A stretch of DNA of 64,000 bases from Bidens hawaiensis. Lineage: Eukaryota > Streptophyta > Magnoliopsida > Asterales > Asteraceae. This document shows, one piece after another, positions 56,696 to 64,000 of the stretch. Position 1 is the stretch's first letter. Every line of letters begins with the position of its first letter. The notes under the pieces are model-generated. The model worked only from the letters and a program-made list of their open reading frames with translations, was not told where the DNA came from and ran no database searches. The stretch lies in the NCBI GenBank assembly GCA_021521415.1, contig JAIQDT010000225.1, forward strand, positions 186,001 through 250,000. The letters run 5' to 3'. Both the position numbers and the translations under genes were made by a program.

Positions 56696-58616
56696 TTGCA
56701 TTACCAGATAGTGTTATGTCAAATTATATATCGATAGGTAGCTAATCTATACAACAAGTATCGCTAAGTGGTTCGCGACCGAAGCTGACTTTTTATCAAG
56801 TGCCCGTCACCAGGTCCTCCAGACCATGGTAAGTGTTAGCCAAAATTTACACCCACTCAACCTCCAGTTGAGCTTAGCGTCGGGTGGGGTTTGTCAAACC
56901 CAGTAGTACTACCCAAAAGTGACTCGCTATTCCAAATATTAACCGGTCCGATGTGTGGGACTTCAAATGTTACGTATGCCGCTTAGCCTTTACAAGTGAT
57001 ATATAATTTATAACAAAATCTTTCATATGCGTTTATCTCAGAAAATATGTTTATCGGAGTATGTTATCTCCCCCAAGTGAAAAATGTTTGAAAACAGTTT
57101 AAGAGTGGGGTAAGTGAACTCACTGTTTGCGAAGAATATCCGATCTAGATCACCGAGTGATGCGCGTCGTAGAAAACTCTCTAGCGTTCTAAAATAACAA
57201 AGAGATTTTCTAAGTATCGGAATGTTTAACGAGTCTCTAGACTCGGCACATAATACCTATGCACGTAACATGTTTCGTGTTTCGTTTGTGAATCGTGTGT
57301 GACTTAAACAAGTAAAATTGTGATACGATACATGAGTGAGCAATTACTTTCGTGTCACGTATTAATAACATACTTATTAGCAATTATTCCCGTAGGGGCA
57401 TTTTGGTCAACAAACAAAGACTAACTAACCATTATTCCCCATAAGGTCAATTTGGTCAATTCATGGCAATCAATTAGCAACTATTCCCCGCAAGGGTATT
57501 TTGGTCAAAACATAACAAATATACAAAAACTATCATATTTCATGCATTTTTACACAACTCAGCAGTTAGTTTCATTATGACAGAATTTCTACTTGAAAGA
57601 TTGTACTATTTCACCGATCATAACGTCTCAATTAATTCACCAAAAATCACCACAGAAGCATACATATCTTAGGTTTCCAGAACATATTTTATCTTATTTT
57701 TATTCCACATATTTTTCTTATAATGACCAAAACATTACAGCAAACTCATATCAGTCAGATTCATGCGCAACAGAATGTTATTTGCAATTCCTGTTAAACG
57801 AAAAATCCAATAAATGCAAGACCACTTGGGTTAGGTTCCTAACTCAATAAGTCAACTTCCAGAAGTGGAACCAACCCAATTGGCCTCGTAGATCATGAGA
57901 TATAACATTTACAAAACAACCTAACAGCAGGTCTAACAACTCAGCTTTGCACCACGTTTTTGTAAAATCATAAAAGTTAACTTTCACACGTCCAAAAATT
58001 ACAAATTTATATTCTTTAGAAACTAGACTCAACCTAGTTTACTGTAGTATCAATTATCTCATTCATTTACCACTTTTACATCCCGTTTCAGTCATTCCAT
58101 CATCAACAACACAATCTGTCCAGAAACTGTTTTCATCCAAACTCAACAATTTAACTATCTATAGATCACAAATCATTCATAGAACATTCTAGACATCATA
58201 ACTCCTATCAATCATACCATACATACATAGTTAGGGTTTTACTTGATATCAAACTCAAAGACAACAATAATCATGCAACAATATCAAATCTAGTTATCAA
58301 TCATCATCAATTAAATCAAGAATCACATGAATAACATAATACCAAGAAATCAGCCATAAAGGTTTACAATTAACCCAATAAAACTAACAATTAAACATAG
58401 AGGATACATAGAATAGTTGTGTATACCTTCCTAGCACCTTAATCTTCAATCAAACTTGAAAGATCTTGATTGTGTGTGTGTGTATATTAATCGATCTCAA
58501 GGAAATAAAGGGAGGGGATGGCTGCCGATTTTAGTAGGGGAATAGGTAGGAGGTTAGGGTTTAGGTTTACCATGTATTTATAAAGGAATATGTTACACTT
58601 TGGCCCCTCAACTCCT

Positions 58617-58725
58617 AAGTATTACTTTTTCTAGAACATTCTATCATAACTTGCACATTAAGTTAACATTAAGTATTACTTTTTCTAGAACATTCTATCA
58701 TAACTTGCACATTAAATTAACATGA
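58617..58725 (-). repeat. 54-bp tandem duplication in U3
   Basis: AAGTATTACTTTTTCTAGAA begins at 58617 and again at 58671, and the copies match through about 54 bp with one visible change. It lies directly upstream of the minus-strand TATA box. Confidence 0.88.
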
Positions 58726-58980
58726 CAATAATATTATCACATAACACATAATCCTAACACATAATTATCACATAATTAGTGTTTTAGTGTTTTTCGTTTA
58801 TTCATCAATCGTTTGCGTTTCGGTGCAAATCCCGAAAGACTACTACACATGTAGTAAGTGTTAAGCGTCATTTAAACCCTAGTTTAAATGTAATGAGGTT
58901 TGCGTTTAGATTCAATAATCTAAAGTTTGAATTGACGGAGTTGCGTTAACGGAGTTAACCTGAAATTGACGATTGTCACA

Positions 58981-59112
58981 TCATTCCCATGTTAAAGAAT
59001 TTTCGTCCCGAAAATTTGAGTCAAGTCGTGATGAGTGTCTGAAAAAGTAAGAAAAATTTTCAGTTTGTCATATCATCCCCTAGTAGAAAGAAATTTCGTC
59101 CCGAAATTTAAT
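58981..59112 (-). promoter_or_regulatory. duplicated polypurine/palindrome module, Gypsy2
   Basis: Two similar modules are present. CATCATTCCCATGTTAAAG is followed by AATTTTCGtccCGAAAATT (58979-59018), and CATCATCCCCTAGTAGAAAG-like sequence is followed by AAATTTCGtccCGAAATTT (about 59071-59109). The first abuts the LTR. Confidence 0.7.
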
Positions 59113-62100
59113 TCATACCTCCGGTGATTTCTGACGGTTTGCCGGGTTTCGCGGTTTTCTATGTTTGGTCAGCCCTTCAAAAAGGTGAGGATACTTTTTC
59201 ATCATTTGATTCTCGCGTTCCCACGTGAACTCCGGTCCACGTCTCGAGTTCCAATGAACTTTAACAATTGAAATTTTGCTGTGCTTGAGCGTTTTGGTTT
59301 CCCAATCCAAAACCTCAACTGGTTCTTCAACGAAGCGTAACTGTTCATCAACTTGTAGTTCCTCCAAAGGGACTACTTGAGTTTCATCGGATAGGCATGT
59401 GAAAAACATTATGTACACTACTGAGTTCTGCTGGTAAGTCCAGTCGGTACGCCACTGGACGAACGCGTTCCGTTATCCGATAAGGACCAACATATCGTGG
59501 GTTGAGTTTGTTTCGCTTTCCAAAGCGAACCACACCTTTCCAAGGTGAGACTTTGAGTAACACTCGATCGTTTACTTGAAATTCGAGAGGCTTTCGGCGC
59601 TTGTCAGCGTAACTCATTTGGCGATCACGTGCTGCTGCCATGCGGTTTCGGATTTGAACAATCTTTTCCGAAGTTTCGAGTACCAGTTCTGGACCAGTGA
59701 TTTGGCTGTCACCCACCTCTGCCCAGCAGAGCGGTGATCGACACTTCCGTCCGTCTAGTGCTTCAAACGGTGCTGCGTTAATACTTGCGTGGTAGCTGTT
59801 ATTATACGAAAACTCTACCAAAGGTAAGTGGGGTTCCCAACTTTTTCCGAAATCCAACACGCATGCACGCAACATGTCCTCCAGGGTCTGAATAGTCCGT
59901 TCACTTTGCCCATCCGTCTGAGGATGGTATGCTGTACTCATATCGAGACGGGTGCCCAGTGCGCTTTGCAGCGACTTCCAAAAGTGCGAGGTGAAACGAG
60001 AATCTCGATCGGAAATGATCGAGACAGGCACTCCGTGTCTAGGCACCACTTCTTTCATGTATACGCGAGTCAGTCTTTCCATTTTGTCTGTTTCCTTAAT
60101 TGCTAGGAAGTGTGCCGATTTAGTCAACCGGTCAACGATCACCCAGATGGTATCGCATCCCGTCGGTGTCTTAGGCAAACCCGTAATAAAGTCCATTGAG
60201 ATGTGCTCCCATTTCCACATTGGGAGTTCCGGTTGTTGCAGTAGACCAGATGGTTTCTGGTATTCTATCTTGACTCTGGCACAAGTCAAGCATTTGCTCA
60301 CGTAGGTGGCAATGTCGTCTTTCATGTTCGGCCACCAGTAAAGTGCCTTTAAATCATGATACATTTTATCTGAGCCAGGGTGGATAGAATATCGGGACTT
60401 ATGAGCTTCGTCCATCACTAGAGTTCTCAACTCTCCGTATCGTGGAACCCAAATCCGGTTCTCAAAATATCGGACCCCGTCCGATTTGGTTTCAAGTTGT
60501 TTGTCCATGCCCCGCATGAGTTCTGATGGAAGATTATCATCTTTCAAAGCTTCAAGTTGTGCATCGCGAATCTGGTCGGGTAAGCTAGCATGAATTGTGA
60601 GTTGCAATGCTCGTACTCGTCTGGGTTTATCGGTTTCTTTTCTACTGAGTGCGTCGGCCACTACATTGGCCTTGCCAGGGTGGTACTTGATGGCACAATC
60701 ATAATCCTTAAGCAACTCGACCCAACGACGCTGTCGCATGTTCAGCTCCCTTTGATCGAAGATATGCTGGAGACTCTTGTGGTCGGTGTATATGGTAAAC
60801 TTGGTACCGTACAAGTAATGCCTCCATATCTTTAGGGAAAACACCACAGCTCCGAGTTCCAAATCATGAGTCGTGTAGTTCTTCTCGTGAATCCGTAGTT
60901 GTCGAGAGGCATAGGCTATAACCTTCTCGAGTTGCATCTGCACACAACCGAGGCCTTGTATAGATGCGTCACAGTGTACCTCAAAATTTCCCGTTCCCTC
61001 GGGGAGGGCTAAAATAGGGGCGCTACAAAGCTTGGTTTTCAACAGTTGAAAAGCGGATTCTTGCGCGTCACCCCAGTTGTACTTAGTGCCTTTTGTGAGT
61101 CAAAGCAGTGAGGGGTTGAGCAATCTTTGAAAATCCCTCGATGAAACGCCGGTAGTAGCCGGCCAGTCCTAGGAATTGCCGCACCTCAGTCGGAGTCTTA
61201 GGTGCTTCCCAGTTTTTGATGGCCTCTACCTTACCGGGATCGACATGGATACCATTCTCGTTGATCACATGTCCAAAAAAAAAGTGAACCTCGCGAAGCC
61301 AAAATTCACATTTCGAGAGTTTAGCATACAGTTGTTCCTTCTTCAATAGTTCCAAAATTACCCTTAAGTGATCTTCGTGGTCAGTCTCGTTCTTGGAGTA
61401 GACGAGAATATCATCGATGAAAACAATCACGAACTTGTCGAGGTACGCCTTGCATACTCGATTCATGAGATCCATAAATACGGCTGGCGCGTTGGTTAGG
61501 CCAAAAGGCATAACCGAAAACTCGTAGTGACCATACCGTGTTCTGAAAGCCGTCTTTGAGATATCTTCTTCGCGCACTCTCAGCTGGTGGTAACCGGATC
61601 GTAGATCAATCTTCGAGTAGTAACTCGATCCTTGAAGCTGGTCAAACAAATCATCAATTCGGGGTAAAGGATAACGGTTCTTGACCGTCACCTTGTTCAA
61701 CTCCCGGTAGTCGATGCACATTCGGAAAGTCCCGTCTTTCTTTCGGACAAACAAGACAGGGGCTCCCCATGGCGATGAGCTAGGTCGGATAAAACCCTTA
61801 TCCAACAAATCTTGCAACTGAGTGGACAACTCCTGAAGTTCCGCCGGTGCGAGCCGATACGGGGCTCGTGCTATGGGTGCTGCACCGGGTGTCAACTCGA
61901 TTTGGAATTCGACTTGACGAATAGGAGGGAGTCCGGGCAAATCCTCTGGGAAAACTTCCGGGAAGTCTCGCACAACCGGTATGTCTTCAATTCGTTTCTC
62001 CTCCGCTGGTTTCTTAACAATCTGTGCCAAAATTGCCGGATGACCCTTTCGTAGATACTTCTGTGCCTTCAAAAGGGTAATGACGCTGGTGGTCATGCCG

Positions 62101-64000
62101 CTTCTCTCGCCTCGGACCGAAATGATCTCGCCGGAAGGGGTAGAAATGTGAACTATCTTGTCGTGACATATAATCTCCGCTCGGTTCTCGGATAACCAGT
62201 CCATGCCGACAACGACATCGAAACTACTAAGCGTAAAAGGAATAAGGTCGATATCAACAATATGACCTGACAGTTTTAACTTACATCCCGCAAGTACATG
62301 AGTCGTTACTATAGTCTTACCGTCAGCTAATTCAACATGAATCTTAGCATCTAACGGAGTTGGAGTTAAGTCTAAGAGTTGACTAAAGGCTTTCGACACA
62401 AAACTCCTATCAGCTCCAGTGTCAAACAAAACAGAAGCAAAACAATCGTTTACAGGGAACTTACCAGACACCACATGCGGATCATTGCGGGCTTGACCCG
62501 ATCCAATCACAAACGCTCTTCCTTTGCCATTTCCTCCACCATTACTGCCACTTCCATTACCCCCATTATTGTCATTCTGTTTCAGCTTGGGGCAATCCTT
62601 CCGGAAATGACCTTCCTGTCCACATTCAAAACATCCCTTAGTCGTCATCGGTGGCTTAGGAGCACCCTTCGCCGCAAGGTCAACTCTACATTCCTTCGCT
62701 TGGTGACCTATCTTTCCGCATCTTTGACACTTGACACGGTCACACTGACCAACATGATGATAGTTGCACCTATTGCACTTTGGATATCTCCCAGCATATC
62801 CGCTCGAACCCTGCCCGCTACCGTTGTTATTGTTGTTGTGACTTTGATTGTTAAAGCTCCGAGTGAATTCGGGCTTACGGTAGTGTTGTTGCGGTGGGAG
62901 GTTCGAGGATGAGGATCTGGTGTTGTCAAACTTCCTCTTTCCGCTGCTCGGGTTGCTGTTGCTGTTGTTGTCATTACTCGGGTTGTCACGGGCCTTAGTG
63001 GTTGAACCCCTAGGTGGTAACGCACCTTGGGCCACTGCTTGATCCGTCAGTTTGTGAGCTAACCGGATCGCTTGTTGTATCGTGGCTGGTCTGGAAGACG
63101 TCACCATGCCCTGAATCTGCGGTGCTAACCCATCAATGTACATTTCAATCCTCTTACTCGGCGGATCTACCATCCGTGGACACATCACCGCTAACTCGTG
63201 AGAACGGGTAGTGTAGGCTTCGATTTCCGAACCCACCATCTTCAATGACCAAAATTCTGACTCCGACTTTGAAATCTCCTCCCTCGGACAATACTCTTCT
63301 CGCATCAAGTCTTTGAACTCCTCTCAGTTCATAGCGTTAGCTAGTTCCAATCCAAGAATTTGCACATTTGCACATCGTCTGAGGACACCTCTGAGTGTGC
63401 CTCCTCCTCAGCCGGTTCTTCTTCAGGCTCCTCCTCGGGATCTTCCTCGGGGTCCTCCTCAGGTTCCTCTTCAGGATCTTCTTCAGGATCTGCCTCAGGC
63501 TCGGCCTCAGGCTCTGCCTCGGGTTCGGCTGCGTTCTGAGCAAGTTGCATTTGTAGGTCATCGCAACGCTCGAGTGCTATCTCGGTTCGGGTCCTTGCTT
63601 CTTGGAGTTGCTCTTGCAAGTCTATCATCTCGGCTTGCATCTTCATCATAACCTTCGTTTGTTGCTCACTAGTCTCTTGCATTTCTTTCATTGCCGCTGC
63701 CATGCGGGCAATCTCCTCCTGAGTCTCGGTTCCGTCTTTAAACAGTCTGGAAACATTTTCTCTCGTGTAGCGCATGTAACCCACATCACGCTCCAAACAA
63801 GAAACGACAGCTGCGAGAACTCGCTCTACAGGTTCGGTTATGGGTGGTAGGGGGTTGGGATAAGTAGGGTGGTTCGGGTGAGGTAACGGGGGAACTTGTT
63901 CGCGATAGACCATACGTCTGATCATGTTAGGGTACCAATCCCAGCTAACGTCGTTTTCGTAAATGCCTCCGGATAGGCGGTACCTCTTTGGTGCGGGTGT
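59113..64000 (-). pseudogene. Gypsy2 gag-pol polyprotein, broken
   Basis: The frame enters from the right edge. Order on the minus strand: gag N-terminal segment (64000-63341) with a coiled coil and an acidic EP/DP repeat; a junction that skips most of the capsid domain; gag remainder ([19 protein letters not shown]) with a TGA near 63326; zinc knuckles ([28 protein letters not shown]); protease ([16 protein letters not shown]); RT ([30 protein letters not shown]); RNase H ([14 protein letters not shown]); integrase ([26 protein letters not shown]); chromodomain-like tail ([20 protein letters not shown]). A frameshift in an A run near 61095 separates RT from RNase H, and a small deletion near 59400 shifts the frame before the chromodomain. 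A 9-T run at 61274-61286 adds a residue. Not functional, but all domains except the capsid are recognisable. Confidence 0.92.

Larger units (their letters stand above)
56150..58980 (-). repeat. Gypsy2 3' LTR
   Basis: On the minus strand it starts TGTGACAATCGTCAATTTCA and ends GAGGGTGTGACA. The TATA box TTTATAAATA is at 58575-58584, followed by a transcript-like CT-rich leader. A 54-bp duplication sits just upstream of the TATA box, and the GTAAC palindrome array is far downstream in the transcribed part. Small hairpins such as CTCAAC/GTTGAG and GGGTTT/AAACCC occur near 56857-56910. Confidence 0.88.
56150..64000 (-). mobile_element. Gypsy2: Tekay-type chromovirus, right end outside window
   Basis: This minus-strand gypsy has a 2,831-bp 3' LTR (56150-58980), a duplicated polypurine module and a broken gag-pol reaching the window edge. 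It is inserted in copia G; the flanking bases on the left are AACTA, and the matching duplication would lie to the right. Confidence 0.9.

Noticed and set aside
62379..62912. 177-codon plus-strand frame
   Set aside because: It is the antisense shadow of the Gypsy2 gag zinc-knuckle and protease region.

Overview
This window is a plant nuclear heterochromatin-type segment made almost entirely of nested and decayed LTR retrotransposons. I found no convincing host gene, rRNA, tRNA or CRISPR locus. Primer-binding sites are the plant initiator-Met type (TGGTATCAGAGC and variants), pol domains are plant Ty1/copia and chromodomain Ty3/gypsy (Tekay-like), and several copia elements carry a long extra ORF after RNase H, as in Sireviruses. 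The repertoire looks like a large eudicot genome. Asteraceae is my best guess, but that is inference.

Layout, left to right. 1-9339: 3' part of a Sirevirus-like copia element (A): RNase H end, a 2.9 kb spacer with a likely internal promoter and spliced leader, a decayed env-like ORF, polypurine tract and 3' LTR. About 9370-10340: 3' debris of an Athila/Tat-type gypsy element. 10522-12284: minus-strand 3' end of a second env-bearing copia (D). 12285-12505: a gypsy LTR stub with 51-bp repeats. 12506-23138: a complete, very young minus-strand Tekay-type gypsy (Gypsy1) with near-identical LTRs and one stop codon in gag-pol. 23139-26040: the env-like ORF and short LTR of a third copia (E). 26041-34471: copia debris and a degraded copia internal domain (C/B). 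34472-43670: one LTR of family B, split by a complete 8.3 kb minus-strand copia (F, 34811-43116). 43673-44925: a deletion derivative of B. 44926-49510: gypsy LTR fragments, microsatellites and a possible SINE. 49511-64000: a nest in which a minus-strand Sirevirus-like element (A-family) received a gypsy solo LTR (50999-51909) and a copia element (G, from 52515). G was itself interrupted by a second minus-strand Tekay-type gypsy (Gypsy2, from 56150), which runs off the right edge.

The most interesting signals are noncoding. Gypsy1 repeats a 39-nt core with an almost constant sequence. The core is flanked each time by different arms that are complementary to each other. Its LTRs also hold seven small stem-loops, six sharing the loop TCGANCAC on changing but self-complementary stems. 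Gypsy2 LTR has a nine-copy palindromic array with a paired base change. The leader of copia F has another hairpin array, and three unrelated copia LTRs carry long perfect inverted repeats just upstream of their TATA boxes. Separately, the env-like ORF of element A seems to have its own promoter and a spliced leader whose last splice acceptor sits two bases before the start codon, a layout also seen in the diverged copy at 23.3 kb.

All coding regions are retroelement polyproteins and nearly all are broken. Gypsy1 is closest to intact. Counts and repeats were read by eye; percentages were not computed.
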